64,000 nt of DNA from Clostridia bacterium (GTDB lineage Bacteria; Bacillota; Clostridia; TANB77; CAG-508), in assembly GCA_900759475.1 (NCBI GenBank), contig CAAEVK010000008.1:1-64000 (forward strand), written 5' to 3'. A program made the position numbers and the translations under genes. Positions 9,223 through 21,660 of the stretch are shown here, piece by piece (within the stretch, counting starts at the first letter, position 1; each line of letters starts with the position of its first letter). The notes under the pieces are model-generated. The model worked only from the letters and a program-made list of their open reading frames with translations, did no database searches and was not told the origin of the DNA.

Positions 9223-10473
9223 CTACTTTTTTTCTTGCATCCAATTTTTTCCGTCAACGATTCTAGCTACCATCATAGAAGATACAGAATCTCCTACAGA
9301 ATTTAGCATAGTTGCCGGTGGATCTATAATCGTTGCAATAATTGTTAAAATTGGTAATGCTGCAACAGGATACCCCATCATTGTAATAATTAGCATTTCA
9401 GAAATTGTTCCACCACCAATTGGTACAGCTGTAATTAATAAGTTAGCTAATAAAGCTATTCCAAGCATTCCCAATATGTCGCCTAGAGTTGACATATTTG
9501 TTCCAAACAAGCACACTAAAAACATAATTTTAAACATAGAACCTATAATAGAACCATCTTTGTGAAAACTAGTTCCTAATGGAATTGTTGTTTCCGCAAT
9601 ATCATTTGGTACTCCCATTTTTTTAGTATATTCAACATTAACTGGAATTGTAGCAGCACTTGAACATGTTCCCAATGAGGTTAATGTTGCTGGCAAAACG
9701 TTTTTCCAAAATGCTACTACTGCTTTTTTACCTCCAGCTATCCATGCATAAAATGTGTACATTACAAAATAAAATATAAATGCAACTAATGTATACATTA
9801 TAAATGTTTTTAAATATCCTATAGCAATGGATGCGCCAAAATTTCCAACTAAACTTGCAAAATAACATCCTAACCCAATTGGTGCATAATACATAATAAT
9901 TTTTACAACATTCATAATAATTTCATTTGCTGCTATAATAAAATCCATAACAGGTTTTGCTTTTTCCCCTGTTATATTAATTGCAACACCAAATATAACA
10001 GAAAATACTAGTAATGCAATTATGTTATCTCTTGAAAGTAATTGTGAAAAATCATTGACAGATATTAAACTTACTGTTCTTTCCAAAATAGATAGTTCTT
10101 CTTTTTCTATTTGTTCTTCCTCTGTCTCTAAAGATGCCTTAATTTGTTCTCCGTCCTCTGGTTCTACCAATTTAATAAAATACGTACTTACAAAGCCTAT
10201 TGCTACCGCCAAAATAGATGTTATTAAAAATACAACCACAATAGTAATCATTACTTTTCCTAGTCTTTTAGGTTGCTTCATTTTTCCAATTGATGTAGTA
10301 ATGTTTAAAAAAATAAGGGGTACAATTACGACCAGTAATAAATTTAAGAACAAATCTCCAAAAGGACTTAAAATAGCTGCTTTTTCTTGAAATATAATTC
10401 CTGCAATAGCACCAACAATAATTGCAGCCAAAAGAATTATTGTTGATTTGTAATTTAATAAAAATTTTTTCAT
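9223..10473 (-). CDS. Dicarboxylate/amino acid:cation symporter (DAACS, GltP-like)
   Basis: 416 residues, full length for the sodium/proton-coupled glutamate/aspartate/dicarboxylate family. The serine-rich reentrant loop SLGTCSSAATIPV (about 270-282) and the C-terminal DPPATMLNSVGDS hairpin that binds substrate are intact. Start at ATG 10473 is chosen for TAGGAGG 7 nt upstream; the longer form adds ten residues that overlap this site. An acidic, polar loop of about 25 residues (EPEDGEQIKASLETEEEQIE) between the third and fourth membrane segments is longer than usual. Substrate not determinable from sequence. Confidence 0.88.
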   Translation of the reverse strand: MKKFLLNYKSTIILLAAIIVGAIAGIIFQEKAAILSPFGDLFLNLLLVVIVPLIFLNITTSIGKMKQPKRLGKVMITIVVVFLITSILAVAIGFVSTYFIKLVEPEDGEQIKASLETEEEQIEKEELSILERTVSLISVNDFSQLLSRDNIIALLVFSVIFGVAINITGEKAKPVMDFIIAANEIIMNVVKIIMYYAPIGLGCYFASLVGNFGASIAIGYLKTFIMYTLVAFIFYFVMYTFYAWIAGGKKAVVAFWKNVLPATLTSLGTCSSAATIPVNVEYTKKMGVPNDIAETTIPLGTSFHKDGSIIGSMFKIMFLVCLFGTNMSTLGDILGMLGIALLANLLITAVPIGGGTISEMLIITMMGYPVAALPILTIIATIIDPPATMLNSVGDSVSSMMVARIVDGKNWMQEKK

Positions 10474-10820
10474 AATACTGCCTCCTAAACGGTTTGGCAA
10501 CAAGAACCATAGTTATGCTTCTTGAATTTGTTTTATTATATAGTATATTTTTAAATTTGACAATATATGAAAAAATTTTTATCCAATATTATGAAAGAAA
10601 TGTGAAAAGAAAAATTTAAATATGAAAATATTAAGAAATTAGTTAAAACTAATGGTAATAAAGGAAAATTAGAATTAAATATAGATTAGTTATATTAAAA
10701 AACACAGTAAAAAAACTATACAAATTTGCTCAATTTTACTTGAAAATTTTTGTATAGTTTTTTATACAATTATAGTATTTTTTCAGTTTATGCAAAAATA
10801 TTTACATTCCAGAGTCTCCT
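10474..10820. other. Intergenic region with terminator
   Basis: Apart from the hairpin at 10710-10763 no gene or other feature is supported. It separates the end of the large surface-protein gene from the symporter start. Confidence 0.5.
10710..10763 (-). terminator. Terminator of the large surface-protein gene
   Basis: Inverted repeat AAACTATACAAA / TTTGTATAGTTT with T-runs on both sides, about 60 nt past the stop of the gene at 10821. Confidence 0.65.
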
Positions 10821-10930
10821 CTAAATTGCAACTACGCGGAAACCATTGCGACGGTTATATTCCCACGTGCGAGAGAAGCAGAACACTCCACCATTGGAAC
10901 TGTAGTCGAAATCGCCTCCACGCACGAAAA
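10821..10930 (-). other. Candidate DGR variable region
   Basis: The last ~110 nt of the gene are rich in TTC, CGC, CGT, GGC, TGC and ACG codons, unlike the AT-rich codons of the same gene upstream. They end in GFRVVAI, as in FGE-fold variable proteins. No second copy of this stretch was seen in the window. Confidence 0.5.
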
Positions 10931-13430
10931 AAGGAATAGTCAAGGAAGGAAAACATGCAAAATCTGCATTCCAGCTACTGTTGTATTGACTCCCATCTCC
11001 TTTGCTACTTGTTTCGTATATTGCATCTCCATATACATCTTTGTTTGCTTCATAATTGGTTTGTCTATCTTCTGCACTCTCTGTTGCTCCATTTCCTGCA
11101 TATTGTTCTATATATTTTGCCGGCTTTGTTTTCATGGTTGTTATATAATTAGTTGTTCCATTCGTTAAAAAGCTTGCCATGCATTCAAAACTGCCTCCAC
11201 TCATATCATATATTCCATAAATGTTTCTTGTGGTGCTTGCTTTTACTCCATTAGTTGTATTATATCGATAATATGTTCTTGTAAATTCTTCTCCCAATGT
11301 TCCATTTGGGCCTCCTCCATTGGCTACTAAATTTACATTATTGTATTTTATAGTAATACTGTCTCCATTATTTACTTTACTTCCTTTTTGTACTTTTGAA
11401 TAATAAGTTGTTCTAGTATACCTTGTTTCTCCCACCATTCCAGTTAATGTGGTGCTGTAATTTTCCATTCCATATGCACTAGCTGAATTCTCATAAATAT
11501 ATCCTTCTGTATAAGGGTTATTCCATATACCACTTTCTGCATCTGTTCCTTGTTTGTTTCCATATTTACTTTGGGTTAAATATGCTACTGCTCCCCATTG
11601 GCTATTTTTCATCATCATGGTATCTGTTTGACTAGTTAATCCATGAATATTTCCTGTATCGTTCATTGCTTGGCATACATCATACATGGTTGTTACTTCT
11701 GTCCATCTCCAACTTGTTACATTTGGGCGGATTGTTACATCTTGTGTTGTTCCATCTCCTAAGCCTTTTTTTAAATTCTCATTTGAACTTTCTGTTATTC
11801 CTTCATTATTATATGGGCTACTTGCATTACTACTTTCAAATTTTCCTACCCACATCCCTGTTATTTCTTCTCCTATGTTACTTGCTGTAAAGGCTGGGTG
11901 TACTACATATTTGTTTCCATTGGTTAGAGCATTTGTATTACTTTGTCTTACTGCTGTTCCTCCTTCGTAAGTGTCTCCTGCTCCATTTAAGAATTTAATG
12001 TCTATTTCTCCTGTTCCATTGGCTGCTGCATGATATCCATTATTTATTTTATATGCATATCTTGGTATCCATACAAACATTGCTAATATATCTTCTTCTG
12101 CTATTAGCGTTCCTTCTGCTGAACTTTGGTATTCTGCTCTCGTTTTTGTTCCATTTTCTTTTACAGTTACTACATTTGCCCATTCTTTTTGAGTTTCGTG
12201 ATAATTATACCAATTATCTTTACTAGCATCTGCTTTTTTCCACCCGTTATCGTAATATACGGGTATCATCCCTTCTTTTACTAATGGTGGGTTTACTGTT
12301 TCTTTTGGTGTTTCTTTTACTGTTTTTTGGCTAGTTTTATAATTGTTTTCTATTTCTTTGGCTGTTAGTGCTTGGTTATATATTCTTACTCCATATATTT
12401 TTCCTTTTAGGCTGGTTTCCCCTGTTCTTGAATCTCTTCCTATCCACACATTTAGCCAGTCGTAGTTATAATTTCCTATTTCTGCTTCTGTGCTTGTAAA
12501 AACTTGTTCTCCGTTTACATAAATAAAAATCTGATTTGTTTCGTGTTGAAATACATAACTAATTTGATATGTTTCTTGATTGTTTGTAATTATATTTCTA
12601 GTTCTTTTGTCTATTGCTCCATTATTTATATACGCTCTTAATGCATTGTTGACATCTTTTTCATAATTGATACTGTTAGCTGTAGAAAAATTACCAATAA
12701 ATATATCTCTTGCTGATAATTCGTCCATTTGTGTTAGGATTTCTATCGTATTGTTATTTTTAAAAATATCTTTTAATTTGTTCCCAAGGTAAATTCCATC
12801 GTCTACTCCGTCTAGTCCTATTGCTCCATATTGCCATCCACTTCTTGAATGATATAGTATGTTTTCTAGGCTTCCATCATTGCTATTTCCGCTTAAGTCT
12901 TTCCAAGTAGATGTATACATATCATGACCATTCCCTGTATTGTTGTTTCCTTCATATTGCAATATTAATCCTTCGTATTTATATCCTTCTTTTGTTACAG
13001 GGTATGTATAACCATCTTTATAATAATAGTATGTTTCTTCTGGTTTGCTAGTATCTTTTATTTTTATTGTTTTTCCTGCTGTGTCAAACTGATATTGGCT
13101 TAAATTTAATATTCCATTATAACTTAATTCTAAATTGTTTCTTAATATATATTGTGCTGTTTCAGAAAATACATATGTTTTGCTTTCTTCTGGTATATTT
13201 ATTTTTTCTCCTGTTCCTATTTTTTCTAATTGTTCTACAGTATATATAGATATTCTATTAATAGCATTTTGTGTTTCATTCTGACTATATATTTCTTGCA
13301 CTTCTTCTCCTAATTCTAATTGTGTTTCTCTTTTTACTGAAGTTAAAATTAGTATTCCCATAAGGAATGTAATAAAAAATAATCCCGCAATTAGAACAAA
13401 TAAAGTTGCAACTCCTTTTTCGCTTTTCAT
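10821..13430 (-). CDS. Large surface protein: prepilin-like N-terminus, LamG-type domain, FGE/C-type-lectin-like C-terminus
   Basis: 869 residues. The N-terminus (KGVATLFVLIAGLFFITFLM after a short basic leader) is a single membrane segment resembling pilin-like proteins. Residues about 150-370 look like a LamG/concanavalin fold (GLDGVDDGIYLG, KGKIYGVRIYNQALTAKEI). Residues about 390-869 contain VWIPRYAYKI and a final block ending RNGFRVVAI, as in the formylglycine-generating-enzyme/C-type lectin fold used for display. The last 35 codons (FVRGGDFDYSSNGG onward) are far GC-richer than the rest. This arrangement suggests a diversity-generating retroelement target on the cell surface. No template repeat or reverse transcriptase lies in the window. 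Clean single frame, no in-frame CGG. Confidence 0.7.
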   Translation of the reverse strand: MKSEKGVATLFVLIAGLFFITFLMGILILTSVKRETQLELGEEVQEIYSQNETQNAINRISIYTVEQLEKIGTGEKINIPEESKTYVFSETAQYILRNNLELSYNGILNLSQYQFDTAGKTIKIKDTSKPEETYYYYKDGYTYPVTKEGYKYEGLILQYEGNNNTGNGHDMYTSTWKDLSGNSNDGSLENILYHSRSGWQYGAIGLDGVDDGIYLGNKLKDIFKNNNTIEILTQMDELSARDIFIGNFSTANSINYEKDVNNALRAYINNGAIDKRTRNIITNNQETYQISYVFQHETNQIFIYVNGEQVFTSTEAEIGNYNYDWLNVWIGRDSRTGETSLKGKIYGVRIYNQALTAKEIENNYKTSQKTVKETPKETVNPPLVKEGMIPVYYDNGWKKADASKDNWYNYHETQKEWANVVTVKENGTKTRAEYQSSAEGTLIAEEDILAMFVWIPRYAYKINNGYHAAANGTGEIDIKFLNGAGDTYEGGTAVRQSNTNALTNGNKYVVHPAFTASNIGEEITGMWVGKFESSNASSPYNNEGITESSNENLKKGLGDGTTQDVTIRPNVTSWRWTEVTTMYDVCQAMNDTGNIHGLTSQTDTMMMKNSQWGAVAYLTQSKYGNKQGTDAESGIWNNPYTEGYIYENSASAYGMENYSTTLTGMVGETRYTRTTYYSKVQKGSKVNNGDSITIKYNNVNLVANGGGPNGTLGEEFTRTYYRYNTTNGVKASTTRNIYGIYDMSGGSFECMASFLTNGTTNYITTMKTKPAKYIEQYAGNGATESAEDRQTNYEANKDVYGDAIYETSSKGDGSQYNSSWNADFACFPSLTIPFFVRGGDFDYSSNGGVFCFSRTWEYNRRNGFRVVAI

Positions 13431-13481
13431 TTGTTTTTCCTCTCTTTCTATTTTTTTATGAAATTATTTATTTTTCTATAC

Positions 13482-13518
13482 AATAAAATATCTGTATTGC
13501 CTATACAGATATTTTATT
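13482..13518 (-). terminator. Terminator of the coiled-coil gene
   Basis: Perfect 16-bp inverted repeat AATAAAATATCTGTAT and complement, loop 5 nt, T-rich on the minus-strand exit, about 60 nt beyond the stop of the gene at 13579. Confidence 0.7.
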
Positions 13519-13578
13519 ATTTTTCTTTATAAAAATCAAGGATATTTCAAACTTTTCCTTATTATAACATTTTTTTCA

Positions 13579-13977
13579 TTACTGTGCCATTCTTTTGTCA
13601 ATATGAATACACATATCAGATATAATTTCTGATACTTCTGTTACAATTTCTTCTTTTACTTTATCTATTTTTGCATCTAGTCTTTTTACCTCTTGTTTTA
13701 ACTCGTCTACATCTCTCCTTAATTCTTTTTGGCCCTGCTTTAACTCGTCTACATCTTTTCTTAATTCTTTTTGCCCTTGTTTTAAGTCGTCTACATCTTT
13801 TCTTAATTCCTTTTGCCCTTGTTTTAATTCATTTACACATTTTGTTAGTTCTTCTTGTCCTTGCACTAAATTTTGTAAAATTTCTTGCATATTCATCATA
13901 TTTTGTTGCATTTGTAACATTGTCTGCATCATCATATTTTGACTAGATAAAATTTGTTCTTCTAAATTAGTATTCAT
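13579..13977 (-). CDS. Coiled-coil repeat protein
   Basis: 132 residues. The N-terminal third is Met/Gln-rich (MMQTMLQMQQNMMNMQ). The middle has three or more 14-residue repeats of the type LKQGQKELRKDVDE, each one 42-nt DNA unit, giving a continuous amphipathic coiled coil. The C-terminus (IVTEVSEIISDMC) is helical. Similar proteins occur in Clostridia without assigned function. It has its own terminator and a GGAGGAAA-type ribosome binding site. Confidence 0.65.
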   Translation of the reverse strand: MNTNLEEQILSSQNMMMQTMLQMQQNMMNMQEILQNLVQGQEELTKCVNELKQGQKELRKDVDDLKQGQKELRKDVDELKQGQKELRRDVDELKQEVKRLDAKIDKVKEEIVTEVSEIISDMCIHIDKRMAQ

Positions 13978-14069
13978 TACTTTTTCCTCCTTATTAAATA
14001 TAATAATGCCCCCTTAATTTTCTTTATTCTATCATTTTTTTATAAAGTTGTCAATTGTTTTTGGCAATT

Positions 14070-15305
14070 TTACAAATTATTTTTTATCCATTTTATTCTT
14101 TCTTCTCTTAATTTTTTCTTAAACTTTACCCCTTTTACTTCTTTATAATTAGCTTTTATTAGTTTCCCATTTACCTGTTTAATTAATTCATTTCCTATTT
14201 TTGCAAAATTAAAATTATTGTTTTTTTGTCTATTAGTATAGTCGCATTGTATGACAATTTCCATTCCATCTAATTCCAAAACTGACTTATCTATTTTTTC
14301 TATAAAATCTACTTGTTTAGAAGGTTTCATTTTTAAAAATTTTCCTGCACGCATATGTTCTATAGTTGCTATTAGCCCTGATTCTTTCCATTTTTTAGGT
14401 ACTCCAATTCTATCAGATAAGTTTTTTACTAATATAATTCCATTTTTGTCATGTCCATAATGATGTGGCAAAATTTCTTTTGGTGTACTTGCTTTTCCTA
14501 AATCATGTACTAATACAGCATATCGTATTGCTAATTGATTTGTTAATTTAGCTGATTTATCTAAAGCCAACATAGTATGGCAGAAAACGTCTCCTTCTGG
14601 ATGGTATTGTATTGGTTGTGGTATACTAATTAAGTCATTAATTTCTTTAAAATGCACATCTAATACATTCGCTTTCTTTAATACTTCAAAAAATATAGAT
14701 GGTTTTGTAGACGTAATTGCTTTTTTTAATTCTTCATATACTCTTTCTTTTGGTAAAGTTATTAATTCTTTTTTTAAACTATTCATTAACTTTATTGTAT
14801 TTTCTTCTACTAAAAATTGCAAAGTACTTGCAAACCTTGCTACTCTATATACTCTTAATGGGTCTTCTCTAAAAGCATTTGTAGTTGCTCTTATTATTTT
14901 ATTTTCAATATCTTGTTTAGCATGAAAAGGATCTATTATTTCCCCTGTTAAAACATCTTGTGCAATTGCATTAATAGTAATATCTCTTCTTGCTAAATCT
15001 TCTTGAATTGTAATTTCTTTTCCTGTTTTTATTTGAAATTGCTTATGACCTATACCTATTTTGTATTCTTTTCTTGCTAATGCAATTTCATAGCCTTTCA
15101 AGTCAAACACTGCAAAAAACTTTCCTCTTTTTTTGGCCTCTGGAAATAAATTGCAGAACTCTTCTTGGGTCAATCCTGTTACGCAATAGTCATAATCTTG
15201 TATTTCTTGTTTTAATATTTTGTCTCTTACTGCCCCTCCAACTAAATATATATTTCCACCATTGGCTTTTATTTTATTTGCAATTTGAATAATATCTTGC
15301 ATCAT
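14070..15305 (-). CDS. cca: CCA tRNA nucleotidyltransferase / HD-domain protein
   Basis: 411 residues. The N-terminus IYLVGGAVRDKILKQEIQDYDYCV has the class II nucleotidyltransferase GG and DxD motifs (DYDYCV about 38-43). The R-rich neck (RRDITINAIAQD, then RVYRVARFASTL) and an HD phosphohydrolase domain (YAVLVHDLGKAST, about residue 263) follow. The enzyme adds or repairs the tRNA 3' CCA end. Start MM after GGGAGAAA. No in-frame CGG. Confidence 0.88.
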   Translation of the reverse strand: MMQDIIQIANKIKANGGNIYLVGGAVRDKILKQEIQDYDYCVTGLTQEEFCNLFPEAKKRGKFFAVFDLKGYEIALARKEYKIGIGHKQFQIKTGKEITIQEDLARRDITINAIAQDVLTGEIIDPFHAKQDIENKIIRATTNAFREDPLRVYRVARFASTLQFLVEENTIKLMNSLKKELITLPKERVYEELKKAITSTKPSIFFEVLKKANVLDVHFKEINDLISIPQPIQYHPEGDVFCHTMLALDKSAKLTNQLAIRYAVLVHDLGKASTPKEILPHHYGHDKNGIILVKNLSDRIGVPKKWKESGLIATIEHMRAGKFLKMKPSKQVDFIEKIDKSVLELDGMEIVIQCDYTNRQKNNNFNFAKIGNELIKQVNGKLIKANYKEVKGVKFKKKLREERIKWIKNNL

Positions 15306-15341
15306 TTTCTCCCTTATTTAATTCCTGTTCTTATAGTACAT

Positions 15342-15572
15342 TTAGGATTTATACTCAAATTCCTCCATAAAAGGAAACATTTCTTTTAATGCTTTATCAG
15401 ATATTAAGTTTAAACGTGCATGTGGGCTTTTTTCTTTTATTGTAATTAATTCTTGGGAATAACAATTATCTGATACCTTGTATATTAAATATCGATTCTG
15501 ATTATAATTAAAATACAGTCCAAAACCATTATTTAAATCTTTTCTCATCTTTTCTAAAGTATAATTTTCCAT
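15342..15572 (-). CDS. Hypothetical protein
   Basis: 76 residues, soluble, with a predicted alpha-beta pattern (GFGLYFNYNQNRYLIYKVSDN). It starts next to the stop of ligA and so is probably translated from the same transcript. No family recognised. Confidence 0.6.
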   Translation of the reverse strand: MENYTLEKMRKDLNNGFGLYFNYNQNRYLIYKVSDNCYSQELITIKEKSPHARLNLISDKALKEMFPFMEEFEYKS

Positions 15573-18181
<2,609 letters not shown>

Positions 18182-18311
18182 TTTTTGTTCTCCTTTTTTT
18201 TATTCAAATTCTAAGTTAGATTATATTTTTAATTTAACTTTGTGTCAATCTTTTTATTGAATTTTTATTTTTCTCTTTTCTTATATTAAAATAAAACGTC
18301 CAAAACCCAAA

Positions 18312-18349
18312 AAATAATGTAATAATTCGTGTTTACTGTAATTATTACA
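18312..18349 (-). terminator. Terminator-like hairpin after DUF5665 gene
   Basis: Inverted repeat AATGTAATAATT / AATTATTACATT with 14-nt loop. A second small hairpin (AGACAAA / TTTGTCT, about 18375-18399) lies between it and the DUF5665 stop. Confidence 0.5.
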
Positions 18350-18397
18350 TTAACAAAAGTTTATTAAAGCCTTAAGACAAAAGCCCCGTCCCTTTGT

Positions 18398-18688
18398 CTA
18401 TTTAGTTTGTTCTACAATATCCATAATATCTGCAACAAATTGTCCTATAATGGGTATATTTAATTTTACAACTTGTTGTAAGACTAAAATTAAAATAGCA
18501 GTTATAATTGTAAATCCAATTCCAATTCCTACTCCTTTAGAAATTCCAGCTAAAAAATTTCTAACTAGTATTTGTTTTTTATTTCCCATAATACTACTTA
18601 TTTCTTCTAGCTTGGATTTTGTTAACAGTTCATTTATTTGATCTAATTTTTCATTTAAAATGTTTTTCTTTTTTCTTATTGCAAACAT
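18398..18688 (-). CDS. DUF5665-family membrane protein
   Basis: 96 residues: a helical cytoplasmic N-terminus (NEKLDQINELLTKSKLEEIS) followed by RNFLAGISKGVGIGIGFTIIT, a single membrane segment and a short amphipathic tail. This matches the DUF5665 pattern common in Firmicutes; function unknown. Downstream of the UPF0182 gene but separated from it by a terminator. Confidence 0.75.
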   Translation of the reverse strand: MFAIRKKKNILNEKLDQINELLTKSKLEEISSIMGNKKQILVRNFLAGISKGVGIGIGFTIITAILILVLQQVVKLNIPIIGQFVADIMDIVEQTK

Positions 18689-18750
18689 TATTTTCTCCTT
18701 TATTTTATATTTGAAGTTAATTATATGCTTATGTATAATTTTTCATATGC

Positions 18751-18789
18751 AAAAATAAAACTAATGTCATATACATTAGTTTTATTTTT
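18751..18789 (-). terminator. Terminator of the UPF0182 gene
   Basis: 17-bp perfect inverted repeat AAAAATAAAACTAATGT and complement, 5-nt loop, with a U-rich end. It starts 9 nt past the stop codon reached only after the CGG shift (18798), which supports that longer gene. Confidence 0.8.
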
Positions 18790-18797
18790 TGCATATT

Positions 18798-21615
18798 TTA
18801 TTGGTTTATACTATTTTCTATTTCATTTAGAAAAATTGCATTGCTTTCTACTACATTATTAACATTTGGTATGGTTTGTGTTATTAAGTCTTCTAACATT
18901 TTAATTAGTTCTTGCAATCTTCCGTATGTCTTTTCCCATCATTTCCCAATTATTGTTTTTGGTTGATTCGTCTAAATTTTTATTTGCTTTAATAATTGCA
19001 TTAATTAATCCTTCTTGTGTGTCTGTATTTTCTACTTCTATATTAACAGCAGATTTTGAAAGTAAGTTTTCAATTGCTTCTTCTAAATTATCTCCAATGG
19101 CTACTTTGTTTCCAGATGCCACTACAATTTTTTTAATTACCGGTACAAGAGATTCATTTGTATATACTTGATATATTGGTTCAACATACAAGAGTGTGTT
19201 ATTTATTGGAACTACAATCATATTTTTAATTAATTTTGTTCCTGAAGTATTTAAACTATTAATTACTGCTGATATTGTTTCGTCTTCTTCTAACTGTTTA
19301 TCTAATTGTGCAGGGCTTAAAATATTTTCAGAAGAATCAAATTTATATAATTTTAATTTCATTTCTGTACCATCATAGGTTCCTACTAAGTAAGAAATAA
19401 TATTTTGTTTTCCATAACTTGTATAAGGAATTACTAAACCTAATTGTTCTTTTTCTGAATCTAGTGTTTTTAACATAGTATAATAGCTTTCCATGTATGT
19501 TCCTACTCCTGTTGTAACTTTTGTTGTATTTGCTTTTGCTACCTCCCATAAATCATCATTTCTATACAATACTTCTGTTTGTACTTTATGGTATCTTTCA
19601 TACATCTTTGCTTGAATATTGTATAAAAATTGAGGATATACAAAATGACTTGCAATGTCTTGTGGTATTTCTTCTTCCTTTTCTACAAATAAATTTGGAT
19701 AAATATTTCTATATGCCATTGCAATTGGATCTGTTCTATCTGTTATATAAAATGTAACTGTTCCATCATAACTATCGATTAAAACTTTAACAGAGTTTCT
19801 AATATAATTTATTTTAGTTTTTATCCCATTAATTTCTATATTTGTATCTTGAGAATATGGATAACAATTACTTGTTGTATATGCATCCAATACCCACACT
19901 TGTTTTCCTTCGTCTGTAATTACTAAATATGGTTCTTCATCATATAATAAGTATGGCATAAGTTTTTTTGCGCGCTCTATTATATTTCTATTAACAATAA
20001 TTTTACTTTCATTTGTAATATTAGTTGAAAAAGCAAAACCCCAATTATTTGTTGTTATTCCTAATGCTAATCTATCTCCAAAATTTAAGTTTAAACCAGC
20101 TTTTCCATCATATATATTTTCTGTATTAGTTGATGTACTTGTTGGATAATCAAATTCTGTTTTTCCTTTTGCATTTACTACAATGGCAGAATTTGTTTCT
20201 AAACCAAAATATATTCTTGGTTGTGTTATTTCTATTTTTTCGTCTTTCCCATTAAAGTCTGATTGTACATATTCTATGTTCCCTCTTGTATCTACTTTAG
20301 AAGCATATGTAATAATACTTCCATATCCATGTGTATAATTATAAGTTTTGTTGTCATAAGTTCTATTAACGCCATCAATTAAAATTTCTCTTGGTGAAAT
20401 ATAAACTAAACTTTGTTTACCATAAATATTATAGTTTTGAATTTTTGTATGATTATAAGAATAGTATCCAACTGAATCCTTATATTCAGACAATGTTTTT
20501 AATGTCATATCTTCACTTACTATTGGAATATTATTAATTACATTTGTATATTTTTCTACTTCTTGTCTTTCAATTGTTCCTGCATTTTCAATTTGTATTT
20601 CTTCTATATTTAAATTGTAAGCATCTCTAGTATTTTGTATATGGTATTCAATATAGGTTTTTTCTTTATCTAGTACATTAGGACTTACAAAAATCCATTG
20701 AAATAATGTCATTACAACAAATAGTCCTACTAAATAAATTGGAATTGTAAATATTGCTTTTACTGCATTTTTGTATTTTTTCTTTTTAATAAAAAGAATG
20801 GTTAATGTTATTGCTACTAAAATAATAATTGCTAATATTCGATACCCCCATAGTTTAACTGTAACATCTGTAAAACCAGCTCCTGTTAATTCTGTATTAT
20901 TTATATCTTCCAATTTAATAAACTTCTCAAACAAAATATCTTGTGTTTTTAAATAAGTAATCCCAGCAATACAAATTGCAATAATAAGTGCAAATATAAT
21001 CATTTGTTTTACAAATGTACTTCTTTTTAAGAGTTGACTATCAATTCCATCAAAATAAATATTAAAAGTAGCAACATAATAAATACCTGTATACACTGCT
21101 AAGGTTATTACTAGACCCATTATATAAAAAAATATTAATTCAATAAATGGTTTTTGAAAAACGTAATATCCAATGTCTTGTCCAAATATAGGATCAAACA
21201 TTTCAAAGGAAGCACTATTTAAAAACAATATTGTTTTATTAATTAATATGTTTGAAGTAAATATTGCTATAATAGAACCTAATATTAATGCTATTGATTT
21301 ATTGGGTAGTTTTGGCATTGTTTTATTTTCTTCTACAAAAAACTTTTTTAATCCTGCTTTAATAAATTTATTTGTAATATAAATTGCCAAAAACCATACA
21401 ATAAAATTAATACCCGTAATAATAAATTGGTATCTCACGTTTTGATTAAATACATCAATATATTCTTCTCCAATCTCTTTTATTTGTAAAAATTCTCCTC
21501 TATAATTTATAAAAGCATATAAAGCAAATAACACAATAAATATCAAAACAAGAATTACTCTTTTTTTATAATTTGTCTTTTTTTCTTTTGTTTGCGTTTT
21601 TACTTGTTCTTCCAT
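18798..21615 (-). CDS. UPF0182 large membrane protein, CGG-frameshifted near the end
   Basis: 938 residues after correction. Seven or so membrane segments occupy the first 310 residues, then a large extracytoplasmic domain typical of UPF0182/COG1615 (YGSIITYASKVDTRGNIEYVQ region, later AMAYRNIYPNLF). Function in the family is unknown. In-frame CGG lies at 18922-18924. Read normally the protein ends DIRKIARTN at 18901; skipping the C gives MGKDIGRLQELIKML and 41 further residues to TAA 18798. The GKDIGRLQELI tail is the usual UPF0182 C-terminus. ATG 21615 is preferred for GGAAGGGTAGGG upstream. ftsY lies just upstream. Confidence 0.88.
18922..18924 (-). other. CGG +1 recoding site in UPF0182 gene
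   Basis: Context ATA-CGG-A. The shifted frame ends 9 nt before a strong terminator; the unshifted frame ends about 110 nt from it. Confidence 0.87.
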
Positions 21616-21660
21616 TAACCCTACCCTTCCTAGTCTTCTTTGACTAACTTTCAATATTTT

